Shown here piece by piece: positions 33,756 to 47,400 of a stretch of DNA of 64,000 nucleotides (within the stretch, counting starts at the first letter, position 1; every line of letters starts with the position of its first letter). The stretch spans positions 49,750,501-49,814,500 of the forward strand of contig NC_090989.1 of the NCBI RefSeq assembly GCF_041146395.1. The letters run 5' to 3'. Source of the DNA: Eulemur rufifrons. Its lineage: Eukaryota > Chordata > Mammalia > Primates > Lemuridae. The notes beneath the pieces were generated by a model that was not told the DNA's origin, made no database searches, and worked only from the letters and a program-made list of their open reading frames with translations. A program made the translations under genes and the position numbers.

Positions 33756-34333
33756 TGTTAGTTTTTTATTGCTGCTGTAACAAAAGGTCACAAATTACTG
33801 CAAAACAAATTTATTAGCTCACAGTCATATCAGTCAGAATTCTGGCACGGTCTAACTTGGTTCTCTTCTCAGATTCTAACATGCTAGAAATCATAGTACC
33901 AGCTGACTAGGCTCTTTTTTGTAGGGTATACTGAAGAATCCACTTCCAGGCTGAGTAAGGTTGTTGGCAGAATCCAGTGCCTTGTAGTAGGGGGACTAAG
34001 GTCCTCCTTTCTTGCTAGATGGTGGCCAGGAGCTGCCCTCAGCTCCTCCAGACTGTCCATGTTCTTTTTACATGTCTTCCTCTATGTTGAGCCCTTCTCA
34101 TTCTGAAATCTCTCTGACTTTCTCTTCTGTCCTCAGCAAGAAGAATGCTTTGATTTTAAGAACTCCTATCATTACATTGAGCCCGTGTGGACAGTCCGGG
34201 CTAATCTCTATATCTTAAAGTCAATTGATTATTAACCTTAATTACCTCTGCAAGGTCATTTTTGACATGTAATATAGTCACAGGTATAGCATCAGGGGGG
34301 CAAAAGTCAGAGGGCCAAAATTCTGTCTACCAC
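33756..34333 (-). mobile_element. MLT1-type LTR (ERVL-MaLR), antisense
   Basis: The plus strand begins 'tgttagttttttattgctgc' and has 'aaatttattagctcacagtc', 'gagctgccctcagctcctcc', 'cctatcattacattgagccc', 'gtggacagtccgggctaatc', 'caattgattattaaccttaa' and 'tctgtctaccacca', the antisense order of an MLT1 LTR. Nearly full length. Confidence 0.75.
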
Positions 34334-34740
34334 CAATACTCAACAACAATAAACTTTAAGCTCTAGAAAGCAAGGAGATAATTTGGATAAAATACAGCCT
34401 TAAGTATAGGACAGACCCTGTTACAACCTAGATTTTGGAATTTATTGTCTATGTAAGTATGATCAATTTACTTTACCGTCATAAACTTCAGTTTTATTTT
34501 TTAATCTGAAAATGCAGATATTTGTGTCTTCTCTATCCTGTTTGTTTTAATAGTAATATATATGGAATATATATATCAGCAAAAAAGATTTTTCAGATGT
34601 TACATATTGAAGATTATAAAAGGAAATGAGGAGAAGGAATAAACCTAAAAGCATGGAAAGAGTAAACTAAAGTTATCTATTTATTCATACACATTATTCA
34701 CACAGTGAGAAAGCAGCCATTTGTAAGCTGAAAATAGACT

Positions 34741-34870
34741 CAGAAGAAACCAAACCTGCTGACACCCTGATCTTGAACTTCTAGCCTCCAGAACTGTGAG
34801 AAAATAAGTATTATTGAAGCCTCCCAGTCTGTGGTATTTTGTTATGGCAGCCCTAGGAAATTAAAACACA
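34741..34870 (+). mobile_element. MLT1-type LTR 3' fragment, plus
   Basis: 'ctgctgacaccctgatcttg', 'agcctccagaactgtgagaa', 'cctcccagtctgtggtattt', 'tgttatggcagccctaggaa' is the 3' third of an MLT1 LTR including the end region. Confidence 0.85.
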
Positions 34871-35319
34871 GATGGAAGAATATTAAAAAAAAATCATCTT
34901 ACGAAGAGTCAGTAGTAAAAATTTATCAGGAACTTTTATTCACAATTAGACCTTTCTAAAAATAATTTTAGAATTAGGGAAAAAGTTAAGATTGATTAGT
35001 CACCATAGTATCATGATTTTAAATTTCTCAGTGTCAGAACAAGGAAAACAGGATGTTTAGACAGTTATGTAATATAATAATTGTAACGGCTGAGAAAAGT
35101 GAAAGACCAATATTTGTTTATTCATATAAAATTTCCCTGAATGATAAAATGATGGGACTTTCCCTATCAAAACTACAGAGAAATGCTATAATCGTTAAAG
35201 TTACATGTGGTTAGCTACATGTTGCATTGGTTATCTGTGTGTTCAGAGGTACATATTCTTTAGTACTCCGCTACATGGAAATGCATTTGTCCTTAGGATT
35301 CACTCACCCAGTGATTTTC

Positions 35320-36500
35320 ATTCGACTAATATATATTGAGGATCTACTATGTGCCAGACACATGTTTAAATAATACTGATTAGTATAGATAAAGGCTTTG
35401 ACACTGCCATATTTAGGAAGATGGAAATAAGCAAACAGCATGCAATATAATAGTGTTAATAGTGATAAAGATAAAAATGGAACATAGAGAGTAAATAGGA
35501 TGCTATTGTGTATATGGTGGTCAAAGAGCGATCCTATAGTGGTAATAACCGAGCACAGACTTGGAAAATGTGAGAAAGAAAGTCATTCAAATATTTATGG
35601 AGAAATGAAGCAGCAAATCCAAGGACCTTAAGCCAGAAATATTTTTGATCTGTATACAGGAAATAGCAAAAGGCAGGGGTTGTTTGAGAAGGTGGGAAGG
35701 AAAGTAGTAGGAGATAAAATTGGAGAGATAAACAAGGACCATTTCATGTAGGGCCACGCAGGCTGTAGCAGGGACTTCAGATTTTCTGTTTATCATCAGA
35801 AGAGGCCGTTGGGAGGTTAGGAGCAAGGGAGTAACATGATCTGACCTCTGTTTTGGAAAGATTGGTATGGATAGTGGGCGGCAAATATATTGACATGGAA
35901 AAGAAGGCTTCAAATAAGGTAGTAACAGTGGCTGGACTTGGTATATATTTTCAGTTAGAGCTATACTTAATCAACTGGTCTCACTGAGTATCAGAAGAAG
36001 ATAAAAGTCAAGGCCTTTTTAAATATATTTCTCCTGAGCAAATAGGTGACTGGTGATGTCCTTTCATGAAATGGGGATCAGTGGGAGAAGATAAATTTAA
36101 AGAGAAAAATTAAGAGCTTAGTTTTGATCATATTAAAATTTGAGAAACCTCTGCAACATTTAAGTGGAAGTGTTTGTGACTAGCAGTTAGAAAATAGAGT
36201 TTAGAGTCCACGGAATTGGTTTCAAGCTAAAAATAAAACATTGAGAGATAATTGGTAAATATAAGGTATTCACAGCCATGAGAGCTAATGAAGTCATCTA
36301 GGGAATAGTAAGGATGAAGAGATGAAATTTAAGGATAAAATTCCAGAAGACTCCAAATATGAAAAATGGGAAGAGAAAAAGGAGGAGACAGAAAAGAATG
36401 AGTGGTCAAAGAAGTAGGTGGGACACTAGCATGATGTGGAGTCTTGGTAGCTAAGCAGCAGAGGGAAAATTGTTTCAAGAATCAGAAAGTGACTGATGAA
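35320..36500 (+). repeat. Ancient dispersed repeat, 1.2 kb, family not assigned
   Basis: Starts with 'ggatctactatgtgccagac', then 'aggaccttaagccagaaata', 'ggaccatttcatgtagggcc', 'gtaacatgatctgacctctg', 'gtagtaacagtggctggact' and 'ggtatatattttcagttaga', later '...aagaaagtgt'-type parts. I know this order from a high-copy ancient mammalian repeat but cannot name it safely. The 108-codon minus frame at 35587-35913 is a shadow inside it. Confidence 0.6.
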
Positions 36501-39500
36501 CTTAGTCAAAGGCTATAGATTAAGTAAACTAAAAACTGAAGCTTTTCTTAGAGAACATTTAACATACTTTCAATTACTTTCAGACAACAAAGCATTGCAC
36601 TACAGAGAAAATAGAGAAATCTGTTACTCAAGTGTTGCAGTAGACAGATGTAACTTCTCAAATGCTGGAGCAACACCCAATAAATGTGAAGAATAGACAG
36701 GCCCATGTGATCACTTAGGAAAGAATTTGGCCCCTGAAGATCATAGGACACCTGTCCTGGAAATGCCCAACAAAAGTTCTTAAGTGAGAAAGGTACAGTG
36801 TTTGCATCAAGTCAATGGGTCTTTTTACCTCATCATTTTATACTGTGCCTAGGTTATTCAAGAAAATTAGTTTTTTCATCTCCAAGTCATCAAAAACTTT
36901 GTTTTTAAATGAGATAGAATGTGTTTTAAAGAATGCCTCTAGTTGAATTTCACACAATAGGTAATGTGAGGAGGAAATTTCAGTTTTATGTTCTCTCATA
37001 TCTCTGGATTTCCTTCCAATTTATGCACACAGTCTTCAAATAATCAACTTCTCATGGTAAATTTTTAAAGTTTGTGCCTTTCACTTGCACAGAATGAATA
37101 AATGTGTTTTAAAAATTATTTGCTGTTTTGTTAGTATTACTAAGTGCCTTCCACAATGCAGCAAAACAACAGAATAGTGAAATTCAGCAACTAGCACAGG
37201 AGTATACATGGGAAGTTTTTCATTAACTTGTCAAATCTATATAAACCACATTTAAATTCTTCAAAAAGAAAAGTACTTTGAACAGTTACATGAATCATTG
37301 GATGATGTGTAAGATTTGACCAGTCCCCTGGATAATTCCATGAGTCAATATCTGTCCTGGTGCAATTGCACCTGTCTAGTCCTTAAGATTATAAAGAGTT
37401 GTTTGAAAGGCTGAATCCACATAGATATCATTGTAATCATTTACTTCACAAAGTGGGTATACAACTTATGTGAAAAATTTACTATAAAACTGGATTTTTT
37501 AATTTATTGTAATCATGTTTTTATTATTGACAGCATAATTTCTCAAGTGAATGACTTATGCATCATTTTGGAACAGAAAACATTGTCATCTTCCATTTAT
37601 TTAAGGCACCTTTCTACCCTAAAATATACAATATTTACCTAAGCAAAATTTGGTGGATTTGAGGGGGGCCATGAAATTTTTGTGTGCATTATTTCAAAGA
37701 GGAGCATTCATAGTTTTCTTCAGTGACTTTTGAATGCCAAGACTGTGGCAATTTCAACCATAAAAGAAATAAAATAATTTAATGCAATATTATCAAATAC
37801 TTAAAATGGAATTATATTCAACAACGGTGTTTGATCATTAACAATAAATTGCACATGTCACTATCGTTCACCCTTAATACATTTTGCTCTGATATAATTG
37901 AATAGGCACCTTATTCAAATGGCAAAATTGTGTATTTTTTTTTAATTTTGAGGGAAAGCAGGCATAAGAAAAACAATTGCTTGAGGAAAAGAATTTAAAT
38001 ATTTAAATACATCTTTTCACTTGATTGGCTTCATTACATATTCAGCATATTTTATAAAAAACCAAACATATTTTTTCTCGCTTAAAGGAGGTTATATATT
38101 TCTGCGAAAGTTGTCTTGCTTTGAAAATGAGAGGAGCAAAAATAGACAATAAAATATATCGTGAAAAAAGGAGCAAGAATTGGAAAATAGAAAAGAGAGT
38201 GTTTAAAATATCTTAGTGCTAAAAGTACTTTTAGAGTAACATAAACAATATAATAAAGCAGCCAATGCATTAGCATGTAGGTAAAAAATGAGAAAAATGC
38301 ACTTAAAATTTTATTACAAAAGTGGTCTCTCTTAAAACATGAAGGTGGAAGTTGGATGTTTATATTCATTATGTTATTATTATTTACTTAATTCTGAATA
38401 ACACTGAAAGGAGAAGGTTAAAGTCACCTCTAACGTATTCATTGATTTCCTAAGTGCAATTTTATAACCTAATTTCACTTACTTCAAGTTGAGCTCTTTA
38501 GGAAAGGGGAAGGAACTTTTAAACCCATTAATTACACTTAATAAGATACTTTGGACATGAATGATCCTTCATAGTCCATAATAATTAAAGGTTGCCAGTA
38601 AATGTATTTGTGCTCCAACTAAAAGTTGTAAATTTACCTCAAGCTCCTCTTACCACTCAATTGAATTTAGATATCCACAGAATAATCTAGGTCTTACAGC
38701 CATTATGTTAAAAGTAGGCCAAGGACTTATTTTATGACTTCAAAGAGTAAACACCACAAGTCATCATTTTGGAGGTAAATGCTTTTCTTCAATCTGAGAG
38801 TCCCCTTTGTGTTTGTTTACTTGTTTTTTACTTCCACTCAAATCAGATACTTCTGAATTATGAATTAAAACTAATTATTTTAAATCGAATTCAGGACACT
38901 TTCTAACATTCTGTATCTGTTAATAAATTCTACAGGTCACAGTAATTTATTTATTATTTCATATAATTTTCATTTCATCAAACACACAGAAGGAAAAGAA
39001 ACTTTATATCAAGAAACAAAATTCTTTTGTGATATAACATTATGGAGTTGCATGACAGAAAGATGTAAAATAAAGGCTATTCAATAATCCTAAAATGGAA
39101 TTACAAATATTTGCAGGCTCCATTTTACTAATTTTTTAAAAAGCGGGAAATCAGGTATATTTAATACCTATCACTGTATCATATATATTTAGAGAAGGAA
39201 TTAGAGTATAATTTCAACAGCAGCAATCACCAAGTTTCTATTTTAAAAAGAGGCTTATCTATAGTAGTGTGGAGACTCAAAACATGGCTGCTATGTTGGA
39301 GGCTGCCAGTAGGTGGCAATATGACTTATAAAGACACTTAGAGAACGCAAACTGTGTGAAAGAAAACATCTGTAAAAGAAATGGAATTTACTTCTTGATC
39401 ACAAAACCAAGGCAAAACTGCATTTTGTTTTGCTTGAAGATCATCCTAGGAAGATCTTATGTTACAATGCTAGAATTGTTTTTCACTTGGATGGAATGAG

Positions 39501-39872
39501 CAAAAATCTATAAGTAAAGAAGAAAAATTCTGAAAAATATCTACATCTGCCAACTCAGGTATTTTAATGAGTTCTGTCAATTAAATCAAATATATTAGCT
39601 TGCTTTTTTTCCCCATAATTAGATGAATAAATTCAACTAGATTTGAATAGAATCAACAAAAGGCTACCATTATATCCGTCTTTAAATTATATTTATACTA
39701 AATCCTCACCTACATAGAAATAACCAATCCACCAAGTTACTATATCAGGAACAGAGCACAGAAACCCAGATAGAAAGTAAAAATGGCTCAGTAGCCAAAA
39801 TACATGTCACAAGTTCAAACAAACAAATAATAAAAATTTATGTAGTGACTCATTTCTTGCCCCATTCATCAA
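36501..39872. other. Unassigned AT-rich stretch
   Basis: No gene or clear transposon. Short frames (for example 38082-38369 minus, 95 codons, Phe/Tyr/Leu-rich) follow from T-rich composition on that strand. Confidence 0.5.
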
Positions 39873-39878
39873 TACACA

Positions 39879-39918
<40 letters not shown>

Positions 39919-39925
39919 TACAAAG
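39873..39925. repeat. (CA)n microsatellite
   Basis: Nearly pure CA, about 24 units with TA interruptions. Confidence 0.95.
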
Positions 39926-40077
39926 ACAAAGTGGACTTTTACTAACAAATTTAGTTTTCTTAACTCAAAGCAAATCAGAAGAAACCAAATAGAAAAGTGA
40001 CCAACCTACTGAAGACACATCCACTATTAACTACGTGGTGATGACTAACAGCTAGGGAAGAGACTGAAGGACTTCAA

Positions 40078-40095
40078 AAAAAAAAAAAAAAAAGA
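40078..40095. repeat. Poly-A tract
   Basis: Run of A after 'ggacttc'. The sequence before it is not recognised as a retrotransposed copy. Confidence 0.8.
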
Positions 40096-40439
40096 TACAC
40101 ACTCCCCCATACCCACACAGATACATACACAAATTTAAAATATTATTATTAGTCTGGGTAATTTCATATATCATAAAATAATACTATATACCTCAATGGT
40201 TCCTCTTGATATCACTATATTAAAACACAGCATAGCTAATGTCTAATAGTAATAACAGTGAATACAATTATATGCAATGTATCACTTTAGAAGAAAACTG
40301 AATATTTGTAATTAATTTGGAAAATTAGTTTTGATTTAAAATGATTAAAATAGAACTTTAAAATATAACAGAAAAAGAACTAATATTTAGGATGTGGCAA
40401 GCAAAATGCTGAGTACCATATGTAAAAATTTGATCACAA

Positions 40440-40610
40440 AAACAAGCCTATTTGGTACATTATTTTCGATCTCCATTTTATGAATAAGGAATACAGGCTC
40501 AGCAAACTTAAGAAATATATGTGTTGGCACTGCTGTTAATGTGACACAATTGGGACCCAAAACCAGACCTGACTCTAGAGACACTGCTTCCACCACTGTT
40601 ATAATGCTGT
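40440..40610 (-). repeat. MIR SINE, antisense
   Basis: 'tctccattttatgaataagg', 'aatacaggctcagcaaactt', 'aattgggacccaaaaccaga' and 'cctgactctagagacactgc' give the reverse complement of MIR. Confidence 0.75.
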
Positions 40611-42179
40611 GCCATTTTAATGATTGGAATATTGACTTATATAAATGCCATGAACTCTAGAATGAAATGTTAATGCCCTTGGTCTGTACAGAGTTCCATT
40701 AGCAACTTGACAAAAGCATACTTAAATAGACAAAGAGCTCTATTAGCTTTCTAAATGATATGCTACATTTTTGTTCAAAGAAGATACGGAGGCAATTGGT
40801 CCCTATGTTAACTAACATGAAAGTATATTTGCTCTGATAGTCCATTTCTATTTATTTACAATATTTATTTGTTTGGTTTTAAGTTTCCTGCCAGATTTTT
40901 GGGTATCACTTTCTTCTATTATCTCATTGTGACTACCTCTTCCTTTCTTATTTAAATTCTCACTAACTTCTTATAATATAAGCAACCAAATGGCCCACCA
41001 AACTCATTGAAAATTAGTCTTATAAAAAGATGAAATTTATGATTGAATGTCTATGTGGTTTTCTAAAAGCGAAGTACTGTATGAAATGTAGTCATTGGAT
41101 TTTAGAACATCTGCTTTGTTCAGTGATGTTGTCTTTTTTCTGAATTCTCAACTATATCTTGGATATTTGAGTATCCTTCAGAATGAGGATCTCCATTTAC
41201 TTCAATAACAAAATATTTATAATGCTTTGTAATCATTTCTCAGATGAAATTTGTAAGTTAAAAGATACTAATATTAGATGCATTTTTACCTTGGCTTTAG
41301 GGTTAAACAGAATTTTGAATGTAAATGGTTTAAGGAATTGATTAAAATTCCACAGGACATCTAGTTAAAACACTCCATACTAGTAAAGCAACTGTGAAAA
41401 GTTCTAAGACTTATGTTTTGGTTGGCTCCACACATATTCTGCTTTATGTTTAACTGAAGTTACAAATAATAACAACACTATAGAAAATATAAATTAAGAG
41501 TAGTATGGGTATTTTAATTCATGGTTTAATAATAATTATTTGTGTATATATGGTACTTTTCCCCAAATTATGTTGGAAACTTCATAATGCCTTTGCTTAC
41601 ATTCCGATCAATATATCTCTTAAAAAGATGACGAATACTATTTTATCAATAGGAAACAAGATAAATAGAAGATTCAAAGAAGAAGGTAAGATTCAGAGAA
41701 GACACTTCTAAATTGGCTGCATACTAATTAAAAATCCAAGTAAATGCCTACATGGTAAATCTTCCAGAAGATCAGTGGAATGAAATAAATAGCTCCTATG
41801 GAAAGAAGCTATAGATAAGCCATAGACGCTGTTCTCAACACTTAGATTGTGCGATGTTCCCTTAAATATAAAAGTCAACAACTCTGCAACTCTCTTTGCT
41901 CTGACAGGCTAGTTTCTAATCATGCAATGTTCTAAATGGCTTAGTACATTTTTTTTTTTTGGTTAATATAAATAGCCACATTGACTTTTTGCAACCACAT
42001 AAACTTTTATTTATTTGTGAGAATTATCTTTTAAAAGTGATCTACCACTTCAGCTCTCAAAATGGTTTATTTTTCTTGTTGTTTGGTGAATCATATCAAA
42101 CTTCCAGCCATAATCATACTCTTCAATTCTATCATTATTTTTTCCTACTGTAACTTTTACAAAGCAGCCTTAGGTAACG
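40611..42179. other. Unassigned AT-rich stretch
   Basis: Nothing recognisable. Poly-T at about 41950-41960 is not attached to a SINE. Confidence 0.5.
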
Positions 42180-42345
42180 GGAAACACAGTCTTAGATTCT
42201 CAACTAGCTGTGCCTTTTATTAGTTCTACGACCATGGCCAAATCACTTAACCTTTCTGAACTCTACATTTTAGTCTGGAAAATGAAGAAGTTGGAGGAAG
42301 TTATCTCTAAGGCCTCTTCCAGTTCTATAACTCTTTGATTCTTTG
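42180..42345 (+). repeat. MIR SINE
   Basis: 'agctgtgccttttattagtt', 'ccatggccaaatcacttaac', 'ctttctgaactctacatttt', 'aatgaagaagttggaggaag' and 'ctcttccagttctataactc' follow MIR with its 3' end. Confidence 0.8.
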
Positions 42346-43099
42346 TACAGGATTTCAAAGTGGGTCACCAATAGGTTGTCCTTTTAATCTGCTCTAAGAG
42401 TAGAAATTGTGATATATATCTTTCCTAAAGTAAATTGGCAGGGCTATATTTGAGTGAATGACTTGTAGGTTTTTTAAAAATTGTTATTCAAAACTTTTTT
42501 ATTTATGATAGATTTCAGGTTATTAATTAGTTGTAGATATGAAATAATTATCTCCCTGTCAATAGGAAAGTAATAATGGCTTTGCAACTTAAATAATCAG
42601 GTATGGGCACTTATTGTTCACATGAATATTATATTGCATTATCCTTTACATCTTTTTTCCTCCTGCAAGTTTTATTTCTGATTCTAGTGTACACTAGCTA
42701 CCCCAACTAAGCCAGTAATAAGATTGTTTATCTACTAAATCCTATAACTCCCAACTCCAACTTTCTATCTGTGAGAAGAATAAGAAATTATCATGAAACT
42801 AGCATTACTGTTTTTAAAAAAGCAGTCTACTTAATTAAAAATAGTGTATTTCTTTTATATGTTGTATCTTTGGAAGGTGTATATTAGCTGTTTACACATA
42901 GTATACATAATACTCTTATCAGGTTATAGATATGGAATGCTATTAATAATGGTTTGTCTTATACGTCTTTTGATTATATATGTTACTTTAACAAAAGATC
43001 CATGTTATATGTAGCATTTTGGGAAATATGTGAATCAAGGCGAAATTAGCTCCCTTTTCCCACTTCTTAATGTCTAAGGTGGATGTGTACTCAGGCTAA

Positions 43100-43190
43100 T
43101 TGTTTGAGATGTCATGTGTAAAATGAAGGACTAAATTATCCTTGAGGTTCTTTCCAATTCTTGTTTCTATACAAGGACTCTTATTCAGTG
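43100..43190 (+). repeat. MIR-like 3' fragment
   Basis: 'gtaaaatgaaggactaaatt' then 'gaggttctttccaattctt' resembles the MIR 3' region. Confidence 0.55.
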
Positions 43191-44064
43191 CAGTTTGTAT
43201 CATAAATCTTCTTATTCTAATACAGGAGAGGAGAAAGAGCAAGAGTAACAGAGAGACCCAGAGAAGTGTCACAGTTTTCTCACCTACTTTCCCATTTACT
43301 AACTTAAAACTGGCCCAATAAGGGCCATTTACTCATCCACTTACTTTTCCTATATTGGATCCCAAAACAAGGCCAAGCAAAGATGTATATCAGTTATATG
43401 CAAATCTTAGTTAAATTTAAATAGAGATCATTAAGCACTTATAAAAAATATTTGCTTAGCAATCAAAATAATTCTATTGGATGTCAAAAAAAAAAAAAAC
43501 AAAACACAAAGCAAAACTGGAGTGAATGATTGAATAATTGGGTGACACCTGGGAAGGGTTGTCAGCTTTTGACAGAGAAAAGTATATTTTATAAAGTCCC
43601 CACAGGAACCAGCATCTTCATAGCATTCTAGTAAACATGAAAATGTACCCAATAAAGATAATGATGTTTAAGAATGAATCTTTCTTTGTTATGTTTTGAA
43701 AGCATTAATATTAAATTTCACATAATGTTAAGCGCTTTGTAATTAATCTCAGTATGTTTTTGCAACAAATCAGTAGCCTCAATTCAGAGAAGACATAAAG
43801 GAAGACAAGGAAAAATGGACTTGGTTGATGCCATGAACTTGGAAGCAAAACTGGGATTGGAATCCAGCAGTGTTCCCTATTCTTCTAGATAAGGAAAGAA
43901 GTCTATGATGAAGAGAGTCAGAAGAAAGCATACATACAGAACACATGAACATATACTGTGGCAGCTAAAATAGAGAGAAAGAGAAAGAGAGAGAATGAAT
44001 TAGCCAGAAGCCAGTTTGAATTTGATACAATGAATTTCTTTCTCAATTAGAGTATATTAACTAT
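43191..44064. other. Unassigned stretch
   Basis: Contains a poly-A at 43486-43499 and a GA-rich run at 43974-43995; nothing else recognised. Confidence 0.5.
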
Positions 44065-44411
44065 ATTCATGTGTGCTTTAATGATGGGGATACCTTATAA
44101 AAAATGCATTTCATTATTGTGTAAACATCATAGAGTGTACTTACACAAACTAGATGGTATAGCCTACTACACACCTAGGCTTTACCATATGGTTTGGTCA
44201 GCCTATTGCCTCCAGGCTACAAACCTGTGAGGCACGTTATTATACTAAATACCGTAGGCAACTGTAACAAAATGGTAAGTATTTTTTTGCAGCTAAACAT
44301 ATCTAAACATAGAAAAAGTAGAATAAAAATATGCTATTATAATCTTATGGGACCACCATTGTATATGCAGTCAGTTATTGACTGAAATGTCATTATGCAA
44401 TGCATGATTGT
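44065..44411 (+). mobile_element. MER2-type DNA transposon (Tigger-related MITE)
   Basis: 'acatcatagagtgtacttac', 'gatggtatagcctactacac', 'caggctacaaacctgtgagg', 'taccgtaggcaactgtaaca', 'aaatggtaagtattt', 'aatcttatgggaccaccatt' and 'gaaatgtcattatgcaatgc' follow in order a non-autonomous Tigger-like transposon I know as MER2. About 347 bp is close to full length. The ends are decayed copies of a shared terminal inverted repeat, and TA lies at both edges as expected for TA-targeting elements. No transposase is encoded; a host copy would have supplied it. Confidence 0.8.
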
Positions 44412-47400
44412 AAATGAAAAGGGATGTGTGTGTCAGTCAGGGTAGTGGTAAGTATCTGTGATAAGAAGACAACAAAAAATTTTCAGCTTTGAGTGTTTGT
44501 CAAATTGAGACTTTACATCAGGGTTTTATTTTTACCCTATTATTTAGAAACGTGGATTGCTTCCTTTTGTTTGTTTGTCTTGTTATATACCTTAAATTTG
44601 CAGAGCCAAAGTAAATCAGAAGTGTATGGTAGTGTAATTGATTAATCAGCATATATAACATTCAATATATTGGTAATAATAAAGCCATAGATTCAAAGGG
44701 TATCTTAACTATTAATTATTAGTGACTTAGGCAAATAATTTGTTTTTTTCTGAGCCCTGTTCTCCTGATCTGTTCTGTTCAAAGTCCCTGCCTATACTAC
44801 AGGCTTGAACAAGACACAAGTATGATGGTTATGTGAAATGCACTGTATAGCAAAAGACACAATACATATGCAAAATAATATTGTTACCAAAATGTTCTAA
44901 ATTTTGGCAAGCATCTGATATGGAAGCTGAGTTCTCCAGATAATGACCGCGAAGACCCACCCATCATTGGATATCCAGATGTGTAAAATATAGTAGTGTT
45001 TCATAATATGTGGTACTGATTAAACCTCTAATTAGGTATATTCTAATTTTAGATTAATGATGACTCTTCTAGCCCTTAGGTCTTTTCTCTTTCTGTTTTG
45101 CCAATTTCAGAAGTGACTTAAAATAAATTACATAAAAATCAGTGAAGTCTTTTTAGTTTACATATATTTTTTGGTTTTCCTTAGTAGAATGTTAAATATC
45201 TGGTTCATCCTTAACAGTTACAGTTAGTAAGTACACTTCTATAGAAATACAGAAGACACTGACACCTGAGGATGCTTTACACTTTAAATCTACAAATGAT
45301 TTATTTTAATCTATTTTTGAAATAAAAGGTAGTGAATTTCTAGACTTTTTACATTGCTTTTTATCATGTCCACTAAAAGGAAATGAATCCCAATTAATTT
45401 TGTTAGACATTTATAAATGATAAAGAAATAAAATTTGAGTTTCCCTGGTTCTATTATATTTTCAGAATGATACAAACAAAAATTGACAGGAAAAAATATT
45501 ATTTAGTTTAACAAACTTCTAAAATCACTATTTAAAATTTAGGATTTTTAAAAGAATAAGAAGAAAAGCCTCCTTAAGTTACACAATTCTGTTCCCCCAG
45601 GACCCCAGAATGTCCCTGGAGATAATACCTCTACAGTTTACATAGTCATTCATTTAAATGTCAAGTGATGTGGGCAGTATCATATTTTCACATTGAATAG
45701 GTATACACTGAGTTTTTATATAGGTCTTGATTTTGTAGTGCAGATCCCAGAGCTATGTATAAGTAGTTCTTAATCATTTTATGTGATTAAACTAATTCCA
45801 GCTCAGATGTCTTTCATCTCGTTTTCTACAGTAGAATAATAACTTCTAAAAATTCTTATTGAAATATTAATTAGAGGGCAGTAAAAGATTTCACAGCTTT
45901 TCTCTCTCTATATATGCTATTCTCACACATTTATACCCATCATGTGTAAAGGAATACACAAATGGACAATGGTTTTTACATTTGAAATAAAATACAAATT
46001 AAAATTATTCTTAAGTTGTGGGTTTTTTTCATCTAAATGTCAGATAATATTGATTTTTAATTTATATTATTAAAAAATATTCACAGCCACAATTCTATAC
46101 AAGATGAGAAAAGTAAAATAAATGAAAACCATACTGACCAGTCTACTGACACTTATTCTAAATGTAAAGATATTTTTAAACGTACCTCCTATATTAAAGA
46201 TTTCGACAGGTACAAGGTATGAGAAATGTAGATGAACTTACATACTTGGAATGTGTTGTTTTATGCATTATACATATAATTAATACATCTTTAGAAATAG
46301 CATTTATTAAGCAACTATTGGCCCTTGCCATCAATCTTGCCTCAGATCCTTTCAGTGAGTTTTTATATAATATTTTGGAGCTTTTATAGATCTAATCTAT
46401 GGAAAATAATGACTACCACTTACTGAAGTTGCTGTCACCACTGATACATATCATCAGTGTCTCAATAGAGTAGTAGCTCCTCACCCACGCTAATTTTTGA
46501 CCTATCTGGATAAGGAGATAGCATTTCCAGGTCATTTCTCCACAGACAAGTTCTCTGTGGCTTCTTGTGTCTGTTTTAATGTCAGCATTGCCAGGGCTTC
46601 CACATAATTTCTCATATTTTGTGGTAATTTGTCCCTGTGCATGATTAAAGTCAGAGATACTCTCTGTAGTCCTATGGAGGGGAAAGGGATAACTTTATCT
46701 ATTCAAGTTATGGCCTTTTAGGGCATTGCTAAATCCCAGTGTAGTGGCCCAGAATCCACTGGCAATATGTAGTTCCTAATGCCACTATCATGGACTCATT
46801 CTTCCCCTTCATGTCTATGTGGAGTAGGTATTGTAGGCTGTGAAATGTACCTGCTTAGGCTGAGAAAACCACACATATGCCTCTATAATTACAAGGATCA
46901 TGGAAGACATGAAAGCTCAAGTTAAACAATCTGTTCAAATGTAACATAATTACATCAGGGACAATGCAAAACAAAATGCATATTAGAAAAAAACTGAAAA
47001 AATATGATAAAACATATGAAGAAACTAATAATTTACAACAAAGCTAAGAAAAAAGTACAAAACCCCTCTACATTATAAAGATGAGATAAGAGAGTAGTTG
47101 AAGTAAAAATTTAGCTCACTGAGATGTATCTTTCTGCCTTTTCTGGTACCAAAAAATCTAAAATCTATAAGATAACTTGCAAAGATTGTTTCTATAAACC
47201 TTGTACTGCCTGTTAAAACCCAGTATGTTCTGATGCTGGCTGGCAGAGTTTCAGTCTCTTGTTTGTTTTCAGTAGAAAACAAAAGCAGCAAAAAGATCAC
47301 TAATTGACTTAAAATTGTAAAATGTGAGGCAATATTGTGTTGTGTTCAGAAATACTGAATTTACTAGTTTAGTGAAAGAAAATCCCAAGTTCCCTTAGTC

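Noticed and set aside
46430..46890. Suspected ERV env or LTR fragment in minus orientation
   Set aside because: Translation in the readable frames gave no retroviral motif, and no LTR termini or partner copy are present.
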